DNA of 64,000 nt from Dechloromonas sp. A34 (GCF_026261605.1 NZ_CP102486.1:2728001-2792000); one strand, 5' to 3'. Shown: positions 17,833-26,969, counted from the first letter of the stretch. A program made the numbers and translations. The notes: generated by a model from the letters alone, not told the origin.

Positions 17833-19050
17833 CTAAGCCGTGCTGTGCTGCGCGTCGGTGGCGTCGTGAGGGGAGGCGGCCACAAGATCTTCATCTGTCG
17901 TCGCGGGTGTGTTACGCGACGGGCTGGCTCCCAAATACGCACATGCGGCTCTTGCCCGCGCATGCCCCGCCAACTGCGACACCGCCAGCCGCGCCGCCCG
18001 AGCCAGTTCCGGTGATACCGGCCCGCCACCCCGGACCGGGGACGGCACACCAGCGATGTCTTCATAGGCATTGTTAAGAACCTCGTGGCGCAAGCCGTGA
18101 CCTGTCGCACCTCGCTTGCGCAAGGTGATGCCGAATTTCTCCAGGACGTAATCCAGCCGCCGCAGGTTTCGCTTCAGGTCCCGACGCGGATCGCCCATGT
18201 GGGCGTCGCGACTGTCGACCACGCCTTGGGCAAACGCCAGCGCTGCCAGATGGGCCGTGCTGTTCAGGGGAATCCAGCGCACCCGGCCGCCCTTGCCCTT
18301 GACCCATGCATACCGATCTGCCTGCTGCTGGTTCTCTGGTAGCCCGGTCTCGCTGAACGGCATGACGTGCTGGAATGGCCGGAACTGCACCGACTCCTTG
18401 CGCCGCAGCCCCAGGGTCGACATCAGCCGCAGCGAGGCGCCGACACGGAGGTCGAACTTGCACACCTCGGCGATTACCGCATCCGCATCGATCCCTTGGG
18501 CCGTCCAGCTCTTGTCACGCTGGGCCGACTCGTGGCGCTGGTACTCCTCCAGGCTCAAGCCGTAGTGGCCCGGCTTGCGCACGAAGCCGTGCTTGCCCAT
18601 CCACATCGCCAGCCCCCGCAGGAAGCTCAGGTAGGTCTGGATCGTCGCCGGTGCCAGATGCGCCTGCTGCCAGACCTGCACCATGGCGTGGATGTGCTTC
18701 TGCCCGAGGTTGCGCGGGTCCGGCACCGTCTTGAAGCCCGCCTTCAGTTTCAAGTCGCGAAAGAAGCGCCGTAGAAACTGCCCGCGTTCCTGCCGCGTCT
18801 TATGCGAGACGGTTTTCTCCAGCGCCGTGTGCTGGGTGTTGAAGAGTTTGATCAGGACCTCCAGCACCTTGAGCGGCGGCGCCTTGCCCGGCTGGTAGCG
18901 GGCGAGGATTTCCTGGGGTGTCTTTCCCGCCCAACCCTGGGGGCGAACGGGCTGCTGCTGGCTCGAGTGACCGGGGCTGGCAGGTTCCTGCAGCCGGCGG
19001 CGAGATATACGGCGAACGGTGTTGCTGGGGATTGCGTTCGACATGGTCAT
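17833..19050 (-). CDS. Tyrosine recombinase/integrase-like protein
   Basis: Protein of about 405 residues. An N-terminal SAM-like core-binding region (about 70-190: QTYLSFLRGLAMWMGKHGF) is followed by a catalytic domain. Seen: LRLMSTLGLRRKESVQFRPF with the first catalytic Arg, the Lys-bearing WVKGKGGRVRWIPL, and TGHGLRHEVLNNAYED with HxxR. The final HARARAACAYLG carries the last His and likely nucleophilic Tyr. ATG choices at 19086, 19050 and 19044 exist; 19050 is preferred because the residues before it are low-complexity. The type accompanies integrative elements and plasmids and may act in element integration or resolution. Confidence 0.8.
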   Translation of the reverse strand: MTMSNAIPSNTVRRISRRRLQEPASPGHSSQQQPVRPQGWAGKTPQEILARYQPGKAPPLKVLEVLIKLFNTQHTALEKTVSHKTRQERGQFLRRFFRDLKLKAGFKTVPDPRNLGQKHIHAMVQVWQQAHLAPATIQTYLSFLRGLAMWMGKHGFVRKPGHYGLSLEEYQRHESAQRDKSWTAQGIDADAVIAEVCKFDLRVGASLRLMSTLGLRRKESVQFRPFQHVMPFSETGLPENQQQADRYAWVKGKGGRVRWIPLNSTAHLAALAFAQGVVDSRDAHMGDPRRDLKRNLRRLDYVLEKFGITLRKRGATGHGLRHEVLNNAYEDIAGVPSPVRGGGPVSPELARAARLAVSQLAGHARARAACAYLGASPSRNTPATTDEDLVAASPHDATDAQHSTA

Positions 19051-20244
19051 AGCTCCTTGGTCGGAGGCCCGCCGCCCGAACGGCAAGCCGATGTTGGCGA
19101 TGAAAGTGGAATCCAGTGCAGTTCCCGGCAGGACGGATTCCGTTGCCAGCGCCGGTCAGTGGTCTAGAACTTCGGCACCGCGCGCGACCACCGCGTCGCG
19201 GCACCTACCCAGGGGTTCGTCGGCAGCGCGTCTGCGCTCGCCAACTCGGTCGGTCTTAAAAACGAAACGGGTTGATCCGGCCCATCCGTGCATTTCTGCA
19301 GCCATGGGGGTTGTGATGCCGGCCGGCCTCTGGGGCAGGACTTCAGCATCAGCGACGAGGTCGGGCCTCGCGCCGTCTGGTGGATCGGTTCTGGAGTCGT
19401 AGCGCCATCCACTCGCATGGGTCCGCCCCTGACCGAAAGTCCAGGGCGGTGTCGAGGGTGTGAGCGAAGACGCGCGGGGAGCCCAAAGGGGCAAACACAA
19501 CCGCGCGCTGCGGGGAACGCGTGCTCAAAGGATGGCGGGAACAGGGGCACGGCATCGGGTGCCGGCCGGGTGCTCTGTTGGCCGTGGTGCGCTTCAGGGA
19601 GCGCCTAGCGATGAACGCTGGCCACGCCACGGCGACTTGCACTACGAGAAAGACCTCGTGACCGCCGCCTCAAGGGCGACGGCATTGCCGGTTCGAGACC
19701 GGCGCTTCAAGGGCAGGTAACGACTGCGACGCCTTTTGCTCCGCGATGGAGCGGGGCCAGGATGGCCCTCGGGAAACCGTAGTTGACGCCAAGCGGGTAG
19801 GGCGGTCAAGCGGGCGGCTTGCAAACGCGCCGATTTGCCGGCGATTGCGGGTGGCACTTGCTCGTTCGGGAGAGTGCGGTAAGGCGCATTTATTGTCGCG
19901 AAGCGGCGGGCAACGAGGTGGCGGGCGGGCTTGACGGGGGAAATCTCTGCCTCTGGTCCTGAGCTGGGCAACTCAGGGCGATGCTCGCGCGCTGACCGCT
20001 CCGGCGGCATCTGCCGCGCATGGGGTTGATGCCCGCCATTTGAATGAGAGCGTAGTGACACACACGCAGCCCCGCCGGGGGATGACGCTTTCAAGTGTCA
20101 GCGAGATGTCCGTGCATCGCCGGTTCGCTGACAGCGGGCCGGGCCCGATGCCGAAATAGGCCTCTTTGAGTGGGGATTCCGTGTGGCGGGATCAGATCGC
20201 CCTGTCGATGCTGATCGACCTCAACCCTTCCTTGGAGCCATGCT
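19051..20244. other. 1.2-kb GC-rich non-coding region upstream of parM-like gene
   Basis: Open frames occur on both strands but show no protein-like features and no start signals; I take them as GC-rich shadows. A hairpin lies at 20096-20133. Given the flanking integrase and ParM-like genes, it could hold a partition site, attachment site or transfer origin. No iterons were found by eye. Confidence 0.45.
20096..20133. repeat. Inverted repeat TGTCAGCGA/TCGCTGACA
   Basis: Perfect 9-bp arms separated by 20 bases, 112 bases before the ParM-like start. It could be an operator or partition-site element for the parMR-like pair; there is only one copy. Confidence 0.4.
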
Positions 20245-21288
20245 ATGGAATTGATCGTCAGAGCGGTGGATGTCGGATCCGGCAACACCAAATTCGTCAC
20301 GGCCGCGGCCGGTACCGACATCCGCTGCGCCAGTTTCCCGTCCGTTGCCTATCCGTCGAGCGACGACTCGCCGTCGTGGCCGGCCAGTGAACGCAAGAAA
20401 ACCGTGTGCATCCCCATCGGCCCGCTGTTCTACGAGGTCGGGCCGGACGTGAATCTCGCCGCCGATACCTTTCGCGCCAAACAACTGCACGATGAATACA
20501 CCGAGACGCCCGAGTACATGGCGCTGCTGCGCGGGGCGCTCAGCACGATGAAGCTGAGCCGCATCGACCTGCTGGTGGTGGGGCTACCGGTGGCGCTCTT
20601 CGCGGTCAGAAAGGCGGCGCTGGAGAAGGCCATGACCGGTCGGCACGACGTCGGCGGCGGCAAGACGGTGACCGTGGGTAAGGCCCTGGCCGTGGCTCAG
20701 CCACAGGGGGCGCTGGTGCACTACGCCTCCGAGCACGAGAAGATGGCGGTCATCGGCAACGAGCAGAGCTTGATCATCGACCCGGGCTCGCGCACCTTCG
20801 ACTGGCTGGTGGCGCGGGGCATGCGGCTCGTGCAGAAGCAGAGCTACTCCTTCAACCGCGGTATGTCCGATGTGCTGCGCCTGCTGGCGGCCGAGATCAC
20901 CAAGGACATCGGCTCGCCCTACCGCGACTACGATGCCATCGACCTGGCGCTGCGCACCGGCAAGCAGCCGATGATCTTCCAGAAGCCGTACGACATGAAG
21001 CGCCTGCTGCCCTTGGCCGAGACCGTCGCTGAGCAAGCCGTGTCGTCGATGAAGGAGTGGATCGAGGCACCGCACAGCTTGCAGAACATCATCCTGGTCG
21101 GCGGCGGGGCGTTCCTGTTCCGCAAGGCGGTGAAGGCGGCGTTCCCGAAGCACCGCATCCACGAGGTGAAGGAACCGATGTTCGCCAATGTGCGAGGTTT
21201 TCAGCTGGCCGGGCAGAACTACGCGCGCAGTTCAATGGCAGCCACCGGGAAGGAACGCGTCCAGGGCGTGTCGGGAGAGATTGAATGA
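20245..21288 (+). CDS. ParM/StbA-like actin-type plasmid segregation ATPase (PRTRC protein D type)
   Basis: Protein of 347 residues of the actin/Hsp70 ATPase superfamily. Phosphate-1 motif: VRAVDVGSGNTKFV at 6-19. Phosphate-2: LIIDPGSRTFDWL near 175-187. Adenosine motif: IILVGGGAFLFRKAV near 283-297. This architecture fits plasmid ParM-like proteins, including those named PRTRC system protein D. Such filaments push replicon copies apart. The start codon overlaps no upstream gene; the stop overlaps the next start by 4 bases, indicating one operon with the small partner. Confidence 0.85.
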   Translation: MELIVRAVDVGSGNTKFVTAAAGTDIRCASFPSVAYPSSDDSPSWPASERKKTVCIPIGPLFYEVGPDVNLAADTFRAKQLHDEYTETPEYMALLRGALSTMKLSRIDLLVVGLPVALFAVRKAALEKAMTGRHDVGGGKTVTVGKALAVAQPQGALVHYASEHEKMAVIGNEQSLIIDPGSRTFDWLVARGMRLVQKQSYSFNRGMSDVLRLLAAEITKDIGSPYRDYDAIDLALRTGKQPMIFQKPYDMKRLLPLAETVAEQAVSSMKEWIEAPHSLQNIILVGGGAFLFRKAVKAAFPKHRIHEVKEPMFANVRGFQLAGQNYARSSMAATGKERVQGVSGEIE

Positions 21289-21563
21289 GCACCGATCATG
21301 TGAAGGATCCCAAGCCCATTCGTCTCGTCTTCGAACTGGCGCGGGCCGACCATCCGCGTCTGTATGACGAATTGATACAGTTTCACAAGGGTACCAAGCG
21401 GGTCAACCGCCTGCGCGTGCTGGCCTACGATGGGTTGCTGGCGCAGAGCGGTGTCTTCGCCGGCATGGGACGTGGCTCGTCTCATCTGTCTTCCGCAAGT
21501 AGCGCGCAGGAGGGCAATGGCGACATCACCAACGACCTCTTCGCGCCAGCGATCGATGCGTGA
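21285..21563 (+). CDS. Small ParR/StbB-like partner of the ParM-like ATPase
   Basis: Protein of 92 residues overlapping the ParM-like gene by 4 bases. Contains IRLVFELARADHPRLYDELI and KGTKRVNRLRVLAYDGLL, a short helical pattern typical of small adaptors encoded after StbA/ParM. It probably binds the partition site DNA. Family assignment rests on position, size and pattern. Confidence 0.6.
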   Translation: MSTDHVKDPKPIRLVFELARADHPRLYDELIQFHKGTKRVNRLRVLAYDGLLAQSGVFAGMGRGSSHLSSASSAQEGNGDITNDLFAPAIDA

Positions 21564-21570
21564 GCCGGCC

Positions 21571-21834
21571 ATGGGCAAACGATCGCGCCGGTCGGTGAGC
21601 GGCCGGATGGTCAGTGCTTCGGACCTGGCACAGATGGGCCGCTGCGAACGGCTGGTGGTATTCGAGCATCTCCATGGAAGCCGGCGTACGGTTTGGCAGC
21701 AACAAGCCCGGGCACGCGGGCTGGTCGAGCATGAGCACTTCTATAGGGAAGGTTTGGCGGCTTCCGCGCAGGCCGGACGGAAGGGGCGCTGTTTCATCGC
21801 CACCTGCGTGTTCGGCGACCACCCCCGTGTTTGA
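21571..21834 (+). CDS. Small protein with CFI-type C-terminal box, truncated
   Basis: Protein of 87 residues from ATG 21571. It begins basic (MGKRSRRSVSGRM), then DLAQMGRCERLVVFEH and ends RCFIATCVFGDHPRV. CFIATCVFG matches the CFI-box motif that in longer relatives is followed by about 60 residues with a membrane-prone tail. Here the frame stops right after it, so the C-terminus is probably lost. Gene order after the ParMR-like pair is common on conjugative elements. Function unknown. Confidence 0.5.
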   Translation: MGKRSRRSVSGRMVSASDLAQMGRCERLVVFEHLHGSRRTVWQQQARARGLVEHEHFYREGLAASAQAGRKGRCFIATCVFGDHPRV

Positions 21835-22149
21835 GGAAGCTCGACATTGTCTCTCCGCCAAACTGATTGCGAATTCTGAATGGCCGGACGTCGGGGTAGT
21901 TCCTGGGATCGGGTGTCCTCGCTGCGCTGCGTGTAGCACCAACCTGAAGACCCTGCTGTGTCTATTCAGGTCATTTCTGCCCGCCCTTTCAAGAGGGTTG
22001 GATGGCGAGTTATTTTGCTGCATAATCGTTTTTGAGCAACGAGCATTGAATGTAATTGATTTGACGCAGCCTTAACCAAGTGGATGCCGACTCCTTGCTT
22101 GCATCATCGTTTTTGAGCAAACGAAAACTGTATTCCCTGGAGACGCCGC
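21835..22149. other. Intergenic before fic, with a direct repeat
   Basis: AT content rises here at the border between the GC-rich partition genes and the defence island. Two copies of ATCGTTTTTGAGCAA lie at 22025-22039 and 22106-22120, 81 bases apart and each preceded by CAT plus one base. They could be operator copies for fic or an old recombination site. Confidence 0.5.
22025..22120. repeat. Direct repeat ATCGTTTTTGAGCAA, two copies
   Basis: Identical 15-bp cores at 22025-22039 and 22106-22120, in the 300-base gap upstream of the Fic gene. The longer match is CATNATCGTTTTTGAGCAA. Confidence 0.6.
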
Positions 22150-23703
22150 ATGACCGGACTACCGACAGAACTGATTGGTGCTGCCTGGCTGGCGCAGACC
22201 TACGGAGTGATGCCGCTGGGGAGACCGCCTGTGATCAGTCAGATCGGGGGGCGGCGCGCGACCCAAGTCGACAACGGCTTCCGTTCGGAGGTCTATACGG
22301 AGGCCATGCGGCCAGCTGCGGAGTCGGCGGCGCACCTGCAGTTTCACCTTCGTCACGAGGTACCCCATCTGGAATTCCTCGCTCGCCTCTTCGAGCGAAG
22401 CGGTCCGGATTTCGTCCAAGCCTGGGTCATGGCCGAACCGACCGGGCAGTATGCCCGTCGGGCTGCCTTCCTGTACGAATGGCTGACGGGAGAGACGCTG
22501 GCGGTGCCGGAGCGCCTGGGGGGGAATTACATCGATGCCATTGACGACGCCAAACTGGTGGCGGCATCACCCGACCGGGTCGTCAAAGTGCAGCGCTGGC
22601 GGGTGAATGACAACCTGCCGGGGGCTCGGAATTTTTGCCCCATGGTGCTCAAGACCGATGCGGTGAATCGGGCTGCCAGTCTGGACGTGCCGCGCCTGTT
22701 CGGGGAACTGACCGCCGAGTTTGGCGAAGACCTGCTGATGCGGGCGGCAGTCTGGATGACGCTGCGGGAGAGCAAAGCAAGCTTTGCCATCGAAGGGGAA
22801 GCCGATCGGGCAGGGCGGGTGCAGCGTTTTGCGGATGTGATGGCGCGGCGCACCGGTCAGGGAGATTTACCGTTCAGTGATGCCGCGCTGGCCGAGTTGC
22901 AGCGGGAAATCCTGGGCGATCGGACAACGATTACCCATTTCGGGATGCGCCAGTCTCCCGTGTTCGTCGGCGAGACTGTGCGCTACCAGGAGGTCGTGCA
23001 CTACGTGGCGCCACCGGCTGACGAGATCGCCGCGATGCTGGACGGGCTGCAAACATTCTTGGAAAGAACGCAAGGTCAGTCGCCCACGATGCGTAGCGCA
23101 GTGGCGGCTTTCGGCTTTGTCTACATCCACCCGCTGGCCGACGGTAATGGCCGTGTGCATCGGTTCCTGGTCAGCGACGTCTTGCGTCGCGATGGCGTGA
23201 TCCCGGAGCCTGTGATTCTGCCCGTATCCGCCGTCATCACAGACGACGCCGGGGAGCGGCGCGGCTATGACCGGGTGCTGGATGAGGTGTCCAAGCCCCT
23301 GATACAGGCCGTGCGGGAGCAGATCGTGTTCGAGCCAGTGCGGACTACCTACCAGGATGGGGTGGTGTCGAATTTCGCCTTCCACGGTACCGAACAGGCC
23401 AGGCCGCTGTGGCGTTATCCCGATCTGGGGCCTCACGTGGTGTTCCTGTCCAACGTCATCGGGCGGACCCTGAGCGAACAGATGCGCGAAGAGTCTCGTT
23501 ACCTGCGTAGCCATGCACGGGCACGCGCTGCACTCAAGGAGGTGGTCGAGATGCCGGATCAACAGGCGGACAGGGTGCTGCGCTCGCTCGAGCAAAGCCG
23601 TGGCGAACTCAGCAATGTGCTTGCCAAAGAAATGCCTGTGTTGCGGCAGCCCGGTGTGTGGGCGGAAATCGTCGAAGCTGTTACCCAAGCGTTTCAGGAT
23701 TAG
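22150..23703 (+). CDS. Fic-family protein (AMP-transferase type) with intramolecular inhibitor motif
   Basis: Protein of 517 residues. The Fic active site HPLADGNGRVHR (about 330-341) has the catalytic His, the acidic residue and the anion-binding GNGR. An inhibitory motif SFAIEG (about 215), fitting the (S/T)xxxE(G/N) consensus, lies N-terminal to the Fic core, as in class II self-inhibited Fic enzymes. Residues 1-150 are an extra domain; the C-terminal 100 residues are helical. Fic enzymes AMPylate protein hydroxyls; the target here is unknown. It marks the left end of the defence island and has no adjacent antitoxin gene, consistent with self-inhibition. Confidence 0.88.
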   Translation: MTGLPTELIGAAWLAQTYGVMPLGRPPVISQIGGRRATQVDNGFRSEVYTEAMRPAAESAAHLQFHLRHEVPHLEFLARLFERSGPDFVQAWVMAEPTGQYARRAAFLYEWLTGETLAVPERLGGNYIDAIDDAKLVAASPDRVVKVQRWRVNDNLPGARNFCPMVLKTDAVNRAASLDVPRLFGELTAEFGEDLLMRAAVWMTLRESKASFAIEGEADRAGRVQRFADVMARRTGQGDLPFSDAALAELQREILGDRTTITHFGMRQSPVFVGETVRYQEVVHYVAPPADEIAAMLDGLQTFLERTQGQSPTMRSAVAAFGFVYIHPLADGNGRVHRFLVSDVLRRDGVIPEPVILPVSAVITDDAGERRGYDRVLDEVSKPLIQAVREQIVFEPVRTTYQDGVVSNFAFHGTEQARPLWRYPDLGPHVVFLSNVIGRTLSEQMREESRYLRSHARARAALKEVVEMPDQQADRVLRSLEQSRGELSNVLAKEMPVLRQPGVWAEIVEAVTQAFQD

Positions 23704-24091
23704 GATAGGACAAATCAGGACAGGGCCACGTTGCGGCAGCGAGCAGGCGAGGTGATAGGATGGTTTGCTTACGGTCATACTCCATCACCTCAACATGGAC
23801 TGCCTTGTTTCGCTCAGGGATGTCCCATCGTAGGCGCTTCGTTAGCATCCCGGCAACAAATTCATGTAGCGATGCAGTAAAGCCCTGGACGAAGGGCTCC
23901 TTCCCTATCTCGACCGGCGATAACACGAAAGCGGGCAGATATCTATCGAGGGCGAATGGTATGTCGCGCAGCCTCGACGAATAGAACCAGGCTGTTCGTA
24001 CCCAGGAGGCCTTGTACCTGGCCTGACGGTGACGCAGTTCTGCATTCGCCTGCGGCGATACGAAATCTTGATTTGCGGCTATGCTCTGGGC
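23681..24091 (-). pseudogene. Unidentified open frame without start codon
   Basis: 137 codons are open on the minus strand from a TAA at 24092-24094, with only GTG/TTG starts inside. The composition looks like a real protein (KASWVRTAWFYSSRLRDIPF, then LSPVEIGKEPFVQGFTASLH). I do not recognise the family. It overlaps the end of the Fic gene by 23 bases and may be the end of a gene cut by insertion of the island. The plus-strand frames here are not protein-like. Confidence 0.35.
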
Positions 24092-24243
24092 TTAGGTGCT
24101 TTCTGGATTTGTCAGCTAACACTACGCGTTACTACGCCTTGTCTTCAGGGGCTCGATTGAGTCTTCCCTTTATCCTTTTGGTAAGCGCGATTTAGAAAAT
24201 CAGCGAAGGAGCCGCTAGAATTTCATCAGATTAAAAAAGTACT

Positions 24244-25461
24244 GTGCCTGTGCTCCCACCTCTGCATATACATTTGCTGGCTCATCCCCGCTCCGATGTG
24301 GCCAACGAGCTTGTCCAGGCGTTGTGGGCCCGACTGGTTGAAGCGCCAGCCAGCGGTGGTTTACGCGTGCCGGTCTTTTTTGCCCCAGATTGCGGGGATG
24401 ATATGCCACCCACGCTCGTTGGTGACGGTGCCATAAAGCTTGATGCTGCCCAGCACACCCTTGTCGTTGTACTGGCAGATGCCCAGATGTTGCGTACTGT
24501 GCCGAGTGGAACGGGCCGAAATTGGCAAAACTTCGTCCGGCACCTTCGGGCGCAGACACCTCTCGATATCAGCCCGCACCATCTATTACCAGTAGCGATT
24601 GATCAGGAGGGTTTTCGAATCAACGATCAGGGGCATGTGCTGCCGGCGCTCTTGAACGCATCTTTAGCCGAAAGTGCCGCGATCGAACAGCGGCTGGCCG
24701 AGTTGTCCTTTCACGTCGCTGCGCGTGCGCTCCAGTTATTGGAGCACGGCAAAGTTCCTGCCGTTGCACCAAGCCGCATGCAGGCACCGGTCTGCCTCTT
24801 TCTAAGTCATGCCAAGGCCGATCTTGATCCGGGGTGCCATGACCCTGTACGTTATACGGCTGCCGCCTGTGATGATGAGGCATTCCCAATCGAGCGATGG
24901 TTCGATGCGCGCGACATTGCTACTAGCCAAGACTTTGTCGACGCTATCACCGCCGGAATTCGGGATTGTTCCATCATGGTGGCCTTCAAAACTGACCATT
25001 ACAGCGCTCGCCCGTGGTGCAGGTGCGAGGTGCTGGAAGCGAAGCGTTTGGGGGCCCATATATTGGTGGTCAATGCTCTGGAGAAGGTTGAGCCGCGCAG
25101 CTTTCCCTACGGTGGTAATGTCCCGGTAATTCGGTGGAACCTGGCTGGTCAGCCGGAGGTGGAAGCCCGTCGCGTCATTGATCGGGCAGTGCTTGAGGCG
25201 CTGCGCTTTAAGCACAATCGCGCAGTGCTGGAAACCTGGGCGGAACCGGGCGATCTCATATTGCCAGCGCCACCAGAGGCACTCACATTGGCGGATATGA
25301 TCAAGTCCGGTACTCATCAGTCCTGTCTTTATCCAGATCCACCTCTCGGGCGTGAAGAGCTTGAGGTTCTGTTCAAATTACGTCCGGATGTGCATTTCGT
25401 TACCCCGTTGACCCGACTGGCTGCACGGATTAAACCCAAATTGTCGAAACGCTTTGTGTGA
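24244..25461 (+). CDS. TIR-domain protein (possibly two TIR-like domains)
   Basis: Starts at GTG 24244; 405 residues. The C-terminal TIR domain (about 183-310) opens with APVCLFLSHAKADL. It continues with WFDARDIATSQDFVDAITAG and DCSIMVAFKTDHYSARPWCR, and has the likely catalytic Glu in CEVLEAKRLG. The N-terminal 130 residues (HIHLLAHPRSDVANELVQAL, then VPVFFAPD and LVVVLADAQ) have the same alternating pattern and may be a degenerate TIR fold. TIR enzymes cleave NAD+ or make signal nucleotides in defence. The stop overlaps the next gene by 4 bases, so both act together. Confidence 0.8.
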   Translation: MPVLPPLHIHLLAHPRSDVANELVQALWARLVEAPASGGLRVPVFFAPDCGDDMPPTLVGDGAIKLDAAQHTLVVVLADAQMLRTVPSGTGRNWQNFVRHLRAQTPLDISPHHLLPVAIDQEGFRINDQGHVLPALLNASLAESAAIEQRLAELSFHVAARALQLLEHGKVPAVAPSRMQAPVCLFLSHAKADLDPGCHDPVRYTAAACDDEAFPIERWFDARDIATSQDFVDAITAGIRDCSIMVAFKTDHYSARPWCRCEVLEAKRLGAHILVVNALEKVEPRSFPYGGNVPVIRWNLAGQPEVEARRVIDRAVLEALRFKHNRAVLETWAEPGDLILPAPPEALTLADMIKSGTHQSCLYPDPPLGREELEVLFKLRPDVHFVTPLTRLAARIKPKLSKRFV

Positions 25462-26351
25462 GTATTTCGGAAAGCGGTGACGCTCGTCGCTATGGTCTGT
25501 CCGACCTTCATCTCACCGCGCTCAGCGACGAAATACATCTTTACTTGCTTCTGGCCGGGTTGAAGATCGCCTATGGCGGCGCCTTAACCGGGAGTTTCCC
25601 GCAAGGCTATAACTTCACATTGCGCCTGTTCGATCTCGTTCGAGGATATTCAAAACTTGCCGAGGGGGTGAGCGCTCAGCCACTCACTGTAGCTGTCCTT
25701 AACGTCGCGCCATGGCCGCTTCGACTTAATTATGGCGATCGCGAATGGGCTTTGTTTGATGGCGAGGTGGCGCGCTATCAGGAGGGGCCGCGCCCTGATC
25801 TTCCGTGGAGCGACGATGACTTGTTTCCATTGCATGGGGAGAAACGCAATTTGGCAGCGGATAACCCGCGCAAGCGCTATGCGTGGGCTCACGGCCTGAC
25901 AGCCATGCGGCAATCCATTACGGTTTGTAGCCAAGCACGCCTCGTCTTGGGCGGTAAGATGACAGGATTTGCAGGTCTGGTTCCTGGCGTCATTGAGGAA
26001 GCTTGGATGTCTCTCAACCAAGGGCAGCCTGTGTACCTTGCCGGCGGCTTCGGTGGTGCAGCAAGAGCCGTTTGTGACTTGCTGCGAGGTTACGAGCGGA
26101 AAGAATTCAACGAGGATTGGATCGGTCTCAATGTCGCTGGCTACACGGACGCGGTCGGCTGCTTTCCTGCCGATACCACGCGGCTTAATTTGCTGCCCCG
26201 CATCGGCTCCGAAATCGCGGCTCTTGCTGGCGAAGATTTGGGCAAAGTTTTGAAGAATGGTCTCGACGATAGTGAAAATCGCGAACTCATGGCGAGCACC
26301 GATGCTCGCCAGATTACCGAATTGGTATTAAGAGGGGTAGGTCGTCTGTAG
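25458..26351 (+). CDS. SLOG-like (Rossmannoid) partner of the TIR protein
   Basis: Protein of 297 residues translated in overlap with the TIR gene. Seen: LSDLHLTALSDEIHLYLLLA, KIAYGGALTG near 38-47, ARLVLGGKMTGFAGLVPGVI near 158-178 and QPVYLAGGFGGAARAVCDLL. Glycine turns of this kind (YGG, LGGKxxGxxGxxPG, LAGGFGG) mark the SLOG/LOG-like Rossmannoid superfamily, proposed to sense nucleotide-derived ligands. In Thoeris, ThsA uses a SLOG domain to detect TIR products. Here the SLOG protein has no SIR2 domain, so effector and sensor roles may be divided differently. Family call is from motif recognition. Confidence 0.65.
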   Translation: MSISESGDARRYGLSDLHLTALSDEIHLYLLLAGLKIAYGGALTGSFPQGYNFTLRLFDLVRGYSKLAEGVSAQPLTVAVLNVAPWPLRLNYGDREWALFDGEVARYQEGPRPDLPWSDDDLFPLHGEKRNLAADNPRKRYAWAHGLTAMRQSITVCSQARLVLGGKMTGFAGLVPGVIEEAWMSLNQGQPVYLAGGFGGAARAVCDLLRGYERKEFNEDWIGLNVAGYTDAVGCFPADTTRLNLLPRIGSEIAALAGEDLGKVLKNGLDDSENRELMASTDARQITELVLRGVGRL

Positions 26352-26402
26352 CCCGGCTCGTCGGGCTACGAAAGGATATTTCGAATCCGATTTCCTGATG
26401 CT

Positions 26403-26969
26403 TTAGGAATACCATCGGTCGCCAGTGCGGTTATTCGCGAAGCTATCTAAGGTGTTGTCCGGCGGCTTCTTGTCCCTTTGCAGGAAGGCTTGGTGTATCC
26501 AAGCCTGTACTTGGGATGGATTGTTGCTCCAGTCGTACAAATTGGCGAAACCGAATTTAATGTTGTAGTGGAGGCGCGGCGGGATGGTATAGGGGTCGTA
26601 CTCTTTCGGTCCGGGTTTAGCGTAGGTAGGCAATAAAATCCCCAATAGACCAGAGCGAGGGTTATGCTGGGTGTGCCGAATGCTTGAGCCAATCTCCCAG
26701 TCCACATGTTTCCGCTGCCAAGTTTGTGATCCGACCAAGACAACGGTCACGGTGGAGTCCCCCAAATACTCGTCACGAATTTTCTGGCGAATGGTTTCCG
26801 TCTTCATATTTTCAGGAATGTCGCCAATTTGGACCGACCTGGAGCGCATGATGTCGTGCTGATTGGCAAATAACTCCTCGAAACTATCGCGGTAGTGCTG
26901 ATCGTTTGCGTGGTGATAGCTCACGAAAACCTTGTGACGTGGTTTCGGGGGAGGGGAAAATCCGAACAT
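26403..26969 (-). CDS. TIR-like protein of the DUF1863/ThsB type
   Basis: Protein of 188 residues. KVFVSYHHANDQHYRDSFEE opens a flavodoxin-like fold. TVTVVLVGSQTWQRKHVDWE has the conserved Glu in the WEI position. LLGILLPTYAKPGPKEY and LYDWSNNP are typical of the MTH538 TIR-like family (DUF1863), to which Thoeris ThsB proteins belong. No ThsA (SIR2-SLOG) gene is adjacent. It converges on the SLOG-like gene (51-base gap) and is divergent from the patatin gene. Confidence 0.75.
   Translation of the reverse strand: MFGFSPPPKPRHKVFVSYHHANDQHYRDSFEELFANQHDIMRSRSVQIGDIPENMKTETIRQKIRDEYLGDSTVTVVLVGSQTWQRKHVDWEIGSSIRHTQHNPRSGLLGILLPTYAKPGPKEYDPYTIPPRLHYNIKFGFANLYDWSNNPSQVQAWIHQAFLQRDKKPPDNTLDSFANNRTGDRWYS

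Noticed and set aside
26403..26969. Classical Thoeris (ThsA/ThsB)
   Set aside because: The ThsB-like protein is present but no SIR2-SLOG ThsA; the nearby SLOG-like protein lacks SIR2 and is coupled to another TIR gene.
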